From positions 117,506,128-117,570,127 of the forward strand of contig VDFB02252616.1 in assembly GCA_007258455.2 (NCBI GenBank): a stretch of 64,000 nucleotides of DNA. Direction: 5' to 3'. The notes under the pieces were generated by a model. It saw only the letters and a program-made list of their open reading frames with translations. It made no database searches and had not been told where the DNA came from. This DNA is from Sequoia sempervirens (taxonomy: Eukaryota; Streptophyta; Pinopsida; Cupressales; Cupressaceae). Numbering within the stretch: position 1 is the stretch's first letter; each line of letters begins with the position of its first letter. A program made the position numbers and the translations under genes. Shown here piece by piece: positions 12,850 to 24,981 of this stretch.

Positions 12850-13288
12850 CGTATAAGTGTTCCTTCTTCCATCATGAATAGCTTTCTTCTCATACTACCA
12901 TGGTCTCCATAATAGTAAATGACACGCATCCATAGGCATAACATCACACAATACTTCATCCTTATCCAATATGAAATTTCAAAATTGTTCATTTAACAAT
13001 ACCTTATGTTCATCTTGAATCCATGCTATCCTATAAGGATTTGGATGTTTCAACCTCTTCAAATTCAACTTTATTACAATCTCCTCTAAAACTAGATTAT
13101 CAGTACTACCACTATGAATGATAACTTTACATAGGCTTTTCCTTCATACTTACATTTGGTTTTGAATAGACTTTTCCTCTACAGTGGTTCTTCAATCACT
13201 TCTTCATGCATCAAAGCTTTTCTCATCACCAATGACTCACCTTTCTCAAGTTTTCTACATGAATTAGGGGATCCAATTTATTCTTCCT

Positions 13289-14397
13289 CTACATATGTTT
13301 TCCTTCTGGTATGCACAGGTTTCTTTTAGGTACTTCCTTGATGACATTCAAATCCTCTATCTCCTTCACCTCCACACTTGAAACAAGCTCCTCTGAATGG
13401 TCTTCTCTTAGATCTTCCTTCATTCCAGTACAAATTGTGACTTCCTCGATATTACTGAGGTAGAAATTTTGATCTTCTCTACCTCTATGGTGTGGTTTAT
13501 CCTCCTTTTCTTCACTCCGGTAGGGTTTTGAATATTTATTCTGCTCCACATAAGGTCTTCTCTCTCCAGGTTGGAATCCATTCTTCATAAATATTCCTTT
13601 CACACTTCTCTATTGCTCAAATTTCTTGGTCAACTTTCTCTCCACTTTTAATGCCATTTGGTATGCTTCTTCAATTGACTTTATTTTCACTAGGCTCAAT
13701 TCTTCCTGAATGCTTGTTCTTAGTCCATTGATATACCTCATAACCTTTTCTTTGCTTTCTTTGCTATGACTAGTCTTGATTATTATCTTGTAGAAATATT
13801 TAGTGTATTCCTTTATGGTCAACTCCTTTTGTCTCAAATTTTGCAACCTTTTCAGTAATTCCAGTTCATAGTCGACTAGTATGAATTGATTCTTCAATTT
13901 GGTTACCATTCAATCCTATTTTATGATCCTTTCCTTACCTCTTCTATTCCTATCCAATTGGACTTCTTTCCACCACAATGCAACATGACCCTTCAAATTT
14001 TTTTTAGCAAACCTAACTCTTTTTGGATCTTCAATTTCTTCATATTGATAGTATTCCTCTGTTTTGTTGATCTAATCAATCAATTCTTCTAGATTCAAAT
14101 TTCCTCAGTAATCTTGAATTTTGACTCTAGGTCTTTTTCCAATCTTCGATATTACTTTCAAAATTTTTCCTGATAAATGATTCTTCTTCTTCTCCACCTA
14201 GGGCTTCTACAATCAGATTTGCATGATCTGCTCTGTCATCACTTTTATCATTTTTCCTAGGTTCGAGGCCTCATCTTCTATCTTCTTCGACCGCATCTAA
14301 TTGGACTCGCATTTCGTACATCATTTCCAACATCTCATCCATTCTTCCAACAACATTCACCATAAAAGGTATTCTCCTTTGTGGCATATCTCTCCTC
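13289..14397 (-). pseudogene. Ty3/gypsy gag region
   Basis: Starts with a Met-rich N-terminus near 14397 (MPQRRIPFMVNVVGRMDEML), then a broken part, then 13909-13610 with the retrotransposon gag core (LRQKELTIKEYTKYFYKI and VMRYINGLRTSIQEEL), then a basic and charged segment at 13603-13289 where a zinc knuckle would be expected. A clear CCHC is not visible. Gag forms the cytoplasmic particle in which reverse transcription occurs. Confidence 0.7.
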
Positions 14398-14534
14398 AAA
14401 ATGGAGAAACTACCTCAACTCGATGATTTGGCTACAAGGGTTTCAACTACCTCAAAATCAGTGATCAATTAAAAAAATTATAGTCTACCTCAAGTCAACA
14501 ATCTTTTCACCACCAAGAATTCCTTTAGGACTCA

Positions 14535-14552
14535 AAACTCACTTTGATACCA
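14535..14552 (-). other. Ty3 element primer-binding site
   Basis: The minus strand reads TGGTATCAAAGTGAGT, five bases from the LTR start TGTAGTTG at 14558. This is an initiator tRNA-Met-type site. Confidence 0.75.
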
Positions 14553-14557
14553 CTTGG

Positions 14558-15030
14558 TGTAGTTGTGGTAGGAGGGTCCTAGAAGGAATATCCTGGACCG
14601 TGCAGCAATGATTCAACATAGCAGAATCAACATATAACTAATGTGAAATCATGAATGATCTCTATTAATATCAAATTCTTACATGCAAATTTGCCACACG
14701 AGTGAGTGTCCAGACTCGCAGGCCTTGACTTAGAGGCTTACAAAAGACTATTGGCCAACAGGTCTTCTTACATGCCACCAAAGGGTTTATGTGAGAATGT
14801 ATTGAAACTAATTTAATGACGAACTACTTGATTCTCCTCTAAAAATGATTACAATGCTTATAAATATGCTTCTCCAACTCTAAAATAGGTCCATGTTGAC
14901 TGTAAGGGTTAGTAACCTAATGAATGCTCAAATATGAATGTCATCCCCAAGATATGAATTAACTTGTGAATCTCCTGAATAGGTCCTAATGAACCAAAGG
15001 TGTTTGTATAATGTTCAATCAAGCTCTACA
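14558..15030 (-). repeat. Ty3 element 5' LTR (right end uncertain)
   Basis: Begins TGTAGTTG right of the primer site. A possible end is CTACA at about 15029, which would mirror the TGTAG start and give about 470 bp, but no second copy is in the window to confirm it and the LTR may run to about 15320. Confidence 0.45.
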
Positions 15031-15321
15031 TGATCTGGGATAGGTCTGTATTAAGAATCTAGACTAGATCATCCCCAAATGCTTTGTCTAGTAATACAGT
15101 GAAATTCTAAGAGTGAAAATTTCGGTAGACAAATGAAAATAATCTAGAATTCGGATATATAGTAGATGTCGATGTGTAGGTGCTATATCCTACTATGAGA
15201 GATGAGAAACAACGATGAACTACTGAAACTGCTACTAAATGCAATGTAAGAAACAATATTTTTTTTGGTTGATATAGGATTGCTTTACAACTAGGGATGC
15301 TCCTGCATAAACTGCATTTAA
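15031..15321. other. Gene-free stretch
   Basis: Either the rest of the Ty3 LTR or old spacer. No coding signal, RNA gene or repeat boundary is visible. Confidence 0.3.
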
Positions 15322-17775
15322 TGTTCAACCATTGAGATTTTATTGATTAAATTTCTATGTTTTTCTTTTGATCAAGGGATTTTTTTCCTTTGTTTGATTC
15401 ATTTTGTCCAACTCATTAAAAGGTTTCATTCTCACTTGGGTTCAAATGGTGCATGGATCATGATGAAAATGAGGCCTTATCTTTCCTTTTTTTATGCTTT
15501 ATTTTTTATTTTTTGATTATAACATGCCTAATCAATCTAAATGCATGTAGAAACAAATATATTCTATTCTTTTTGAGTTTTTCATAAAATCAAATTAGTC
15601 TAGGAAACTAAATGCTCTAAATGCAATCTTTAAGATTTTTCAATTATTAATGAAACTATTAGAACTTATTATTTTTAGTTTTTTATTTGAAAATAAAATA
15701 TTTGATTAAGTACCTTGTGTTGGGATTGAGTATTTAGTCTCTTTGAGCTTCTTATTTTGAGGTCAGGTGCTTTTTGTAAGAAACTTAACAAAGCTCATTT
15801 ACTTTATCCAAGAAAAATAAAATTTTATTTATTTTTAGAAAATAAGGATTCTTATTCTAACCAAGAATTAGCAATACAAAGTTACCATTCTCAAGAAAGC
15901 TTAAAATTTTCAAGGTTTTAAGGAAACCTGGAATAAGGAACCAAATGAAAGGATCCCTAGAACCCTTAAATATTTAAGGTCTAAGAAGAAATTATTGATG
16001 AGAAGAGGATGATGTAGTTCATGGAATTGAAGATTAAAGCTAAATATTTTAATACTTGTCATTTTTTACTTAGGAATTAAATAAAATAAAAAATATTGCT
16101 CCAAGTTATTCACTATGTTATACACCTCTAATTAAATAAATATTATTCCTTAAAAATCTCTGCAAATCTAAAGTTTCGTAATGCAACCCTAGATTATCAA
16201 CTAAGAGATTATTCAAAAACAAATAGAAACTCAATAAGTCATCATAAATAAACACATAAAAATAGATAGACATGGATAAATTTTTGTAGGAAAAAAAACT
16301 ACATCATCAAAGAAAGGCACGAGTATGTATTAATCTTCAAATGCTAGAGTACACATGCAACATACTTTCACCCTAAACAATCTAATTTCATTTTAGCATC
16401 CCCTATGTTCCTATGAGATTTCTATAAAACTCAATCCTCACTACTCTAACCCCTCATGCATGTGTGAATATTAAAAGACAAATAGAAAAGGTAGTTTTAT
16501 AATACCATGGGCGACCTTAGCACCACCCTTGGTTGTATTGATGCTTAGGGGTTGCAATCCAATAGCTAGGGGCTTTTTTTAATCCATGTTTTCCCTACAA
16601 GATAAATTGGAGAAATTTGGTAAATCATCTATATCTTGGGCATACAAACTCATTTTTTGCAAACCATATACTGTAAAAAAATTGGTTATAAACCCTATCT
16701 AGTGGTGCTATTGATTTTCTATATTTTTTGTTTGTGATTTTTATTATTGTTTGAAGTCATATCTACTTGTTTTCATTGAAATGCTCATAAATTTTGAATT
16801 TGAGCTTCATTCTCATAATTTTTGTTTTGTTGGAAAGCTAGTTTAGCCCTTTGAAAAAATATTATACCTATTTTTTCTAGAATTTTACTAGGCACCTATT
16901 ATTTGCATTAGATCCCAGGTTTTCACTTTTGGATATTTTCTTTGAAAACATGCAAACAAGGTCAATTTTTTTGGACCAAGAGGTTATTTACTTGCATTAG
17001 GATGGTCTATATTGTTGTTTCTATTTTTTAATTTTTTGTTTCCAAAAGAAATTTCATTCCAACCCACATATGCCCATTTTCTCCATACAATTACTTTGAG
17101 TGAAAAAAAATGGATATTCATCTAAAATAATTGAGGTTTGTATAGAGTGAACATGGGTAGAAAACTTGAACCAACATGAGATGCAACAAAGAGAAAATGG
17201 TTTAACATATGTAATGAAGCTTTTGGGACATTATGTATGTCTATGTATCCTAATCTCCTCTTTCACATTAAGTCATGCACTACACTTAATCAGATCTAAA
17301 CTCAATCAAAATATTTGTTTGAGAAGTAGGATCCATTGAGAGGATTTTAGTTGGAGAATGAGCTTATTATCTTGAATATTATAGGTTTTGATAGCATCCA
17401 AGACTTCATCACAAAAATCAAGTATCTTATATTACAGTTTCACAATATGGTGTTGAGAAAGAATACTCTTAATAGATTATTTATATCCTTGTCAAGCTTG
17501 GTATTAATTGATTAGTTTTTGTCAAGATACCTTATATGATACTAGAGATGTACTTTGTACCAAATTTAATATGCCTTCACCTAATGCTTTTTCTTCATCA
17601 CTCACCAGGGAGTAGAAAAAAATGGTACAAATGGGCACATTGAAGTCATCCAAATGTTAGGCTCTTATTGCAAGACAAGGCATGAAAGATGTCAAGGCTT
17701 CAAATATAATGGTAAAAGCACAAACTCATGTCATAATTTTTAAAGTAAATGATGAGCATACATAAAAAAGAATCA
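15322..17775 (+). mobile_element. Copia-type 5' region, copy 1
   Basis: Begins TGTTCAACCATTGAGATT and aligns by eye over about 2.4 kb with 21431-23850. The final 600 bp is a broken Copia gag (from about 17110) that matches the cleaner gag at 23269 in copy 2 but carries frameshifts. The first 1.2-1.8 kb is non-coding and probably LTR plus leader; I could not place the LTR end or primer site. Because both copies contain gag, they are two insertions or a duplication, not the two LTRs of one element. Confidence 0.6.
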
Positions 17776-17815
17776 ATTTTAGGTTTGGATTGACTATTCC
17801 TAAAGCTCAATCAGT

Positions 17816-18460
17816 CTAGACCATAACATGAGAACATTATAACACATTCATGTTATAGTCTGAAAGTTAGACCATAATGCAAGAACATTGTAATGCACTC
17901 GTGTTATAATCAACTTCTACCATAACACAAGAATTTTATAACACTCTCACATTATGATTTGTTGAACTTTTAAACCATAAAAGTGAGCCTTTACTATCAT
18001 TTCTACATTTGTCCTTATAAATGTATGGCCTACAAGAAGGTTGAAGTGTGCTTGTGTTCTTGAAATTCCTATTATTCATTGCCAAAAAAATTCCACAATA
18101 ATGTCGAGGTCAAAGAGATAAGTATTTTTAGTTATTTTGTGTAAACTTTGTAATATAGATTAACTCTTAAGGAGTTGAGGGTGGGTACAAAAATATGGGG
18201 GGCCAAAAAGTGGCCACTTCACTTTTTCATCTCGAAATAGTGAAAATGTGAGCACATTATAGTAAAACACACTTGTGTTATACGTTGATAGTGACCAAGC
18301 CTAGGTTCGATCATTACCAAGCCAAAACGTGAGCACATTATAATGTGAGTGCTTATAACACGCTTGCTTTATGGTTTGAAATTCAAAAAAAGTGTATTTT
18401 TTTAATTAAAAAAAGAACTACCAAAACACGAGCGCATTTTAACACACTCATGTTTTAGTC
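17816..18460. repeat. Array of six imperfect palindromic units
   Basis: Six ~40-50 bp units, each of the form (C)CATAACACGAG - ACATTATAA - CTCGTGTTATAG with variation, at about 17821-17860, 17871-17910, 17920-17958, 18241-18283, 18322-18374 and 18421-18460. Each unit can fold on itself and the units are separated by unrelated sequence. No family is recognised. Confidence 0.6.
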
Positions 18461-18737
18461 TATTGAAAATTTCTTCTTCTCTTTTTTTTTTTTCTTTCTT
18501 CTTGTTATCTTTTAGGAAACATATGGACATAAATTCCTTCTTATACTTTAAATAATATTTCATTTATATAGTTTCAAGATGTTTGAGAGTGGTTTCGGAT
18601 CTCTAGGAGTTATAATTCAAATTATAGTTTTTGAAAGATCTTATAATTTTTAGACAACCAAATTTTAGTAATCAACATGTCAAATTTTAGTAATTAGGAG
18701 GTCAAATTTCATTAATCAACAAATTGTATCATATTTC

Positions 18738-18803
18738 TCTCTCTCTCTCTCTATCTCACTCATTGTTTATCCCTTATGTGCTCTCTATCTCACTCATTGT
18801 TTG

Positions 18804-18873
<70 letters not shown>
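18738..18873. repeat. CT microsatellite
   Basis: A pure (CT)n run at about 18807-18873, preceded by a shorter run at 18738 and by two copies of a ~30-bp segment CTCTCTATCTCACTCATTGT. The open frame across it is an artefact of the repeat. Confidence 0.95.
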
Positions 18874-18875
<2 letters not shown>

Positions 18876-18899
18876 CTCCCCCTCCCTCCCTCCCCTATC

Positions 18900-19290
18900 T
18901 TTCTCTCATGATTAACTGAATTGGGCTATTTAAATCATAGAAAACCTCACAAGGAGTGGTTCTATTCCTACCATGCATATGAAAAATGATAAGAAGTGTA
19001 TTAGGGTGATACGTATTCTCATTAGATTTTTCATTGTGTAAAAAATGTCTATTTGGAAAATATAATAGAGCGTATTTTCCCACATGTATTTACAAAGCTA
19101 GAAGATTGTTGGAGATTATTCATTTTAATGTGTTTGGTTCAATGCATGTTAAATTTGTAGGAATTTTTTATTATTTCATTACATTCACTAAATTTGATAT
19201 CTCAAGATACTTGGATTTATTTTATGCATTCTAAATATGAAGCTCTCATGAAATTTAAAAAATTGATAGCCTTGGTTGAAAATAAAATAA
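18900..19290 (+). pseudogene. Copia integrase remnant
   Basis: Degenerate GAG-pre-integrase sequence leads into an open stretch at 19034-19234 containing CKKCLFGKYNRAYFP, the zinc-binding pattern before the Copia integrase core, then LLEIIHFNVFGSM, where the first catalytic Asp of the usual IHSDxxGPM motif has become Asn, then YYFITFTKFDISRY. After a stop the frame continues with EALMKFKKLIALVENK to about 19290 and breaks off before the second catalytic Asp. Integrase joins element cDNA to host DNA; this copy is dead. Confidence 0.75.
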
Positions 19291-19309
19291 ATAATTAGAA
19301 GGGGTGTTA

Positions 19310-19560
19310 TGATCTACCAATGGGGGTGCCAATTGTGGCATAGTTTGATAGTTAAGTTGTAGTATTATTGTTCTTGCCATCAAGGCTCAAACCCCACCAG
19401 AGTGTTATTGTTGAGTGTTTATATTGAGGATGAGGTCCCCCATTTGTGACCTCACCGGTTCATAGTTTTGAGTAAAAAACATTCACCCCTAACAGTAAAG
19501 TAAAAATGATATAGTAATGGGGGTGAGTATTATTCTAAAAAAAATCATGAGTTTCATAAG
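19310..19560 (+). mobile_element. Possible tRNA-derived SINE
   Basis: A pol III-like A box (GTGGCATAGTTTGATAG, about 19335) and, 45 bp later, a B-box-like GGCTCAAACCCC (about 19384) have the spacing of a tRNA-derived SINE head. The body continues to about 19560. No clear poly(A) or T tail and no target duplication were found. It directly follows the truncated integrase, so it could mark the break. Confidence 0.4.
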
Positions 19561-19589
19561 TGTGTAGTTATTTTTCAATAGAAGAGTAC

Positions 19590-19820
19590 TCCATACATAC
19601 CTTAGTCCTCATTTGAAATCATGCATTAATTTAATTTCAAGAACTTCATTATGTCTTATTTTGGGATCAAATGCTTTTGTAAGAAAATTAACAAAGTTAA
19701 TTAATTTTATTCAAGAAAAAAAAATTAATTATTATAAGAAAATAAAGATTCCTATACTAACCAAGAATTAGCAACACAAAGTTACTATTCTTAGACAAGT
19801 TTAAATTAATTTACATTTAA
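19590..19820 (+). repeat. Fragment of a third Copia-type copy
   Basis: Matches 15740-15905 and 21850-21995 (the segment with TAAGAAACTTAACAAAGC and CCAAGAATTAGCAACACAAAG). A further match to 16020 occurs near 20685 (GAAGATTAAAGCTA), so the third copy may be split by about 860 bp of other DNA. Confidence 0.55.
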
Positions 19821-21430
19821 TGATTACGCTTATTTAGTTCACCTAAATTTATGTAAAATGGAGAACTGCCAATAAAATTAAATATGACTTTAAACATAAA
19901 TCAACTCAACAACTATACTTCAAATAATATCCTTCATTTGTGACCAATTCTCAATAATTCATTTTTTCAAACAATATAACATAAAAATAAAATTGAAATA
20001 TTTAATTAATCTTAAAATGAATACATAAAAATAACTTAAATTACTTTGAAAGCAAGAATCATCATATATTTTTTAATATGCTTTCTGCTTTGAGGGCATG
20101 GTCTATGTGACTTTTTCTTGTTGAATGCTGTCCATATGACTTTCGGTGTGCCTTTTTACAATCCAAACTTTTTTTTATGAATATATATATTATTATATTT
20201 AATTAATAGATATAAATGCTTATTCATTTAAAAAATAAATAAATAAAAAATCAATATGTTCGACTTAAAAAATCATACTCCACAACAAGACCAAACTCAC
20301 ATTCCACTCAGCCGACTCTTCTTCACCATTCTCCACATCACACGCCAAAGGCAAGACATTCATTTTTCTGTAATTTTCTGTGTGACAGCATTCATTTTTC
20401 TTCTACAAATTTCCAGAGGAGAAGAGATAAAACGTGGAAAAGAGTTGAAGATTAGAAGATTAAAAATAAGAAAGAGAAGAATAAAACTAGAGGGCATCAT
20501 TTGTGAAGGAAGATTGAGCAGTGGAGTAGTCTATTCTATTCGCACTCAATTTATTTTAATCCAACTCCACGTCAACACACTTCGCCTAAACTTTTTAAAA
20601 TTCATGTAATCCACTCTGCACCTCATTTTTCTTTCGCATGATTCACCAAACTAGACAAGAGACAAACGCACTTCATAGAGTTGAAAATGAAGATTAAAGC
20701 TATCTATATATTATATAGTATATTTTTATACTTATCTGTATCGTTACAATTAAATATAATGAAAGTGTAACATTCTTTCATAATTACATTCGTTAGTACC
20801 ATAAAATAAATTAACAATATGGTTATGTCTTTTTTTTGTCAATAGAATTTTAGTATGCTCACTAGTTTTATGAAGGAATTTGTAACATTTTTCTATGCAT
20901 GAATCTTTTACAATATCGCATTCTCATTCTCTATCATGTATTGAACATACACATGTTAAGTGATATGAGTATGGTATGTTTCTCATGGATGGTTTGATTA
21001 TAATTATGGATGATTTGATTATTGTTGATGATTGCATGCAATTGCACTATCATTTCTCATGGTAAGTTGTTTATTTTGTTTCTATTTTTTGGATAATATT
21101 TATGCCATGTCTAGTGTCTATGAGAAGTCTATGAGAAGGCATTTTATGAGTTGACCTTGTATTTGAATGATTCTTTCAATTTGATCTTTGGTTCTATTAT
21201 TTTTTACTTTCTTGTGGGATCCTCTTTGACTTGGACTTAAAATAAATTTTCATAGGCTAGTTAATTGGCCCTTCTTTCCTTTAAGATAGATGCAACCCAA
21301 TCCTCCCAATATCCAAAACGTATTAGCATAAAATTCCTCTTAAGAAGTCATAAATGGGATTCATGAATGCTAAGCATTAATAGTTTTCACTCATTTTGTG
21401 TTTGAATATTGAGATTTTGAGCTCATTTGA
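19821..21430. other. Gene-free AT-rich DNA
   Basis: Contains one 117-codon open stretch at 20256-20609 (plus). It lacks recognisable motifs, sits in AT-rich repeat DNA and is not supported as a gene. It has a slightly less AT-rich composition and could be an untranslated fragment of a captured transcript, but nothing confirms that. Confidence 0.4.
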
Positions 21431-23850
21431 TGTTTAACCATTAAGATTCCATTGATTTTTCTAGGCTTTTTTTTATCAAGGGATTTTTTTCCTTTGTTTG
21501 ATTGATTTCGTCTAACTTGTTGAGAGGTCTCATTCTCATTTTGGTTCAAATGTTGCATGGCTCATGATGAAATTGAGGCCTTATGTTTGTTTTCTTTTAT
21601 GCTTTAATTTTTGTTTTTTTGATAATGATATGTCTAATCAATCTAAATGAACGTAGAAAATTAATCTATTATGTCCTTCTTGAGATTTTCTTGAAATCAA
21701 ATTAATCTAGGAAACCAAATTCTCTAAATGCAATTTTTAAGAGTTTTCAATTTTTTATGAAACTATTGGAACCTATTATTTTTAATTTTTAATTTGAAAA
21801 TAAAATATTTGATTAAGTACCTTGTGTTGGGATTGAGTATTTAATATCTTTGGGCTCCTTATTTTGGGATCAAGTTCTTTTCTAAGAAACTTAACAAAGC
21901 TAATTTACTTTATCCAAAAAATATATTTTAACAAATAAAGATTCCAATTCTAATGAAGAATTAGCAACACAAAGTTACCAATCTCAATAAAGCTGAATTT
22001 TTTTAGGGTTTTAGGGAAACCTAGAATAAGGAACCAAAAGCAACAATCCCTAGAACCCTCAAAACTTTAAGGTCCAAGATGAAATGATTGATGAGAAGAG
22101 GTCAATGTAGCTCATGGAGTTAAAAATTAAAGCTAAATATTTAAATACTTATCATTATTTTTTACTCATAGAAATTTAAAAAAATAAAAATAGATCACTT
22201 TGGAAGTTATTCACTCTGTGTTATATGCCTCCTTTAATTCAATAAATGTTACTCCTTAAAAAAAAATTAATTACAAAATTTCTTAGTACAACCCTATATT
22301 ACCAATTAAGAGATTATTTAGAAACAAATAGCTTTAATCAATAAGTCATCATAAATAAATATATGGCACTAGATAGACATGGGTAAACATTTGTAGGAAA
22401 GAAAAACTTCATCATCAAATAAAATCATGTATTAATCTTCAAATGCTAGAGTATTTATGCAACATACTCATACTTTATCCCTTCAATCTGAGTGCATTTT
22501 AGTAGCCCCTATGTTCCTATGAGATTTATATAAAACTCATTACTGGCTACTCTAACCCCTCATACGTGTGTGGATATTAATATAGGCACATAGAAAAGGT
22601 AGTTTTATAATACCACATAGAAAAGGTAGTTTTATAACCCCTGATGAGCACCCTTAGCACTACCCTTGGTTGTATTGATGCCTGGGTGTTGCAATCCAAT
22701 AGCCATAGGGTGGATTTTGTAAGTGCATGGGGCTAGGGGCTAATTTTTTAGCCCATGTTTGACATATAAGAAAAATTGGAACAATTTTGGTAAATCACTT
22801 ATATCTTGGGAATACAAACTAATTTTTTTGCAAACCATATATACCATCAATTTTTTTTTAAAACCCTATCTAGTGGTGCTATTGATTTTCCATATAGTAT
22901 TGCTAGTGATTTTTATCGATCAAATTTGAAGTAAAATCTACTTGTTTGCATTCAAAGGCTCATAACTTGACATTGATCTTTAGTTTTGGATTTTTGGAAA
23001 TCTATTTTATCCTTTTGAATATATTTTATCTATCATTTCTATAATTTTACTAGGTACTTATTATTTACATTAGATTTTAGGTTTTCACTTTTAAATATTT
23101 TCTTGGAAAACATATAAACATGGTCATTTGTTTGGATCAAGAGGTTATTTTCTTGCATTGTGAGGCTATATATTGTTGTTTCTCTTTTTTATTTTTTAAA
23201 ATAAAATAATTAATCCAGGCCACATATTTATGCTCACTCCATAGAATTACTATTGGTGAAAAAACCAAATGGATATTCATCTGAAAAAACAACAATTTTA
23301 TAGAGTGATCATGGGTACAAAAATTGAACCAACATGGGATGCAAAGAAGAGAAAATGGTTTAATATATGTGATGAAGCTTTTGAGACATTATGTGTTCAT
23401 ATGTCTCCTAGTATCCTCTTTCACATTAAGTGTTACACTACACCTAATCAAATCTATACTCAATCAAAATCCTTGTTTGGGAAGTACCTAGATACATTAA
23501 GAGGTTCTCAATTAGATAATGAGCTTATTAACTTGAATATTATAGATTTTGATAGAATCTTAATTGATTATTTCTATCCTTTTTGAGATTGGCCCTAATT
23601 ATTTAGTGTTTGTGTCTACCTTCTATGATACTAGAGGTGCACTTGATACTAGGATTTAATATTCCTTCACCTAGTGTTTTTTCTTCATCACTGAATAAGG
23701 AGTAGAAATTTTTTGTATACATGGGCACATTTAAGTCTCCCTTTAACCATAGACTATTATTGCAACACAAGGAACCAAAGATAAAAAGGCTTCAAATACA
23801 AAGGTAAATTCACAAACCTATTTCACATTTTTTTAAGTGACCAACACAAA
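21431..23850 (+). mobile_element. Copia-type 5' region, copy 2
   Basis: Direct repeat of 15322-17775, starting TGTTTAACCATTAAGATT. Internally it has a ~25-bp tandem duplication near 22595-22635 (ATAGAAAAGGTAGTTTTATA). It ends after gag; no integrase or reverse transcriptase follows. Confidence 0.6.
23269..23586 (+). pseudogene. Copia gag fragment
   Basis: 105 codons with the Copia gag (UBN2-like) layout: MDIHLKKQQFYRVIMGTK, then WDAKKRKWFNICDEAFETL, then PNQIYTQSKSLFGKY and LRGSQLDNELINL. After the stop at 23586 the frame is lost. The same segment in copy 1 (17110-17460) is more damaged. A zinc knuckle is not visible. Confidence 0.7.
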
Positions 23851-24894
23851 TAAAAAATTTAACTTCAACCACATAAAAGTGACCTTAATGTTTTGAATTT
23901 GAAAATGATATAAACTAATGAAATGTAGAACTCTTGAAGAAGATTATTCTTGTGTTACAAAAAAAAAAAAAAAATTGGTTTGATAATTTTTTCATATATT
24001 TAAGAGAAAATTTGAATTGTTGAAAATTTTAAAACAAAGTGAGGTCAATGGGATGTCAAGAAAAAAATAGCAAATACTTTATTTTTTCTCTAAACTTTCT
24101 TCCCCAAATAGTTAACTTCAATATTGAATGCATGGAAAAAATGATGAATAGTTTTCTTGTAATAACATTTTAAAGTCAAACTTCACCAAAATGACATAAT
24201 CTTCATGGGATGTCAAATTTTGTTTGAGGTTTCTATCATTTTCAAAAGAAAAATTATACCCTTTTGGAGAAGATTCTCTCCTCTAGTGCACCATATATAT
24301 TTCAAAAAAAACAATTTAAATATTTAATTAAATATAATTTCTAATCAGCTTCATCTTTGATTATAACAACCTACTTGCATTTTTTTAAATCATATTAAAA
24401 TTCATCAAATATTAAAATATTTATATATTTGGATTATACACTTTGAGATCTACAAAACGACATTTTTTGGATTTTTCTAAAAAACAATTGACTGAAAATA
24501 TTCAATGGAAGTTGAGAGTTTCATAAATTCAAGAAAAAGAGTGGGTTGGATACCAACAAGGATGCCACATAAATAGTTTTGGTCGAAATAGTTTCACCCG
24601 AAACCTTTTTGGTTGAATTTTTTTGGAAAAACTATTTAGACTGAAATGCTATTAGTTGAAACTGTGTCAATTGAAAATGTTCCCACCCAAAGGTATCATA
24701 TAAATAATTTTTTTAATTCAAGTAAGTGAAAAAATAATACAAAAGGAATTTTATTGAAAAAAGGGGCTACAAATTTTTCAGGTACAATGATTTGCAACTT
24801 TTCTCCGCTTATGTAAGAGGATAAACGTTTTTTTTAATAAATAATGATGTATTTACATCACTTGCATTTAGTCATTTTAAGGTTTGAGATATTG
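23851..24894. other. Gene-free AT-rich DNA
   Basis: No coding signal. Near 24570-24690 there is a loose series of short related words (GTCGAAATAGTTTCACCCGA, GACTGAAATG, AGTTGAAACTG) that may be an old minisatellite. Confidence 0.35.

Positions 24895-24977
<83 letters not shown>
24895..24977. repeat. AT then GT microsatellite
   Basis: (AT)n to about 24966 followed by (GT)n running into the LTR start at 24978. An (AT)n run also borders the far end of the same element at 62745-62779, so the element appears to have inserted in an AT microsatellite. Confidence 0.9.

Positions 24978-24981
<4 letters not shown>

Larger units (their letters stand above)
11708..14557 (-). mobile_element. Truncated Ty3/gypsy retrotransposon
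   Basis: Minus-strand element reading from a primer site at 14535-14552 through gag (about 14400-13290), a degraded protease region and the first half of reverse transcriptase, which ends abruptly at about 11713 where another LTR has inserted. The rest (RNase H, integrase, 3' LTR) is not present nearby and is presumably left of the window. Several frameshifts and stops make it a pseudo-element. Confidence 0.8.

Noticed and set aside
17816..18460. CRISPR-like array
   Set aside because: Units are palindromic, diverged and irregularly spaced, and the DNA is eukaryotic.
18724..18915. 63-codon open frame over the CT repeat
   Set aside because: Produced by the (CT)n microsatellite (Ser-Leu repeats); not a gene.
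19310..19400. A tRNA gene
   Set aside because: Only A- and B-box-like motifs; no cloverleaf could be drawn by eye.
20256..20609. 117-codon plus-strand open frame
   Set aside because: No motif, no homologous copy in the window, and located in AT-rich repeat DNA. Kept only as a remark under the gene-free stretch.
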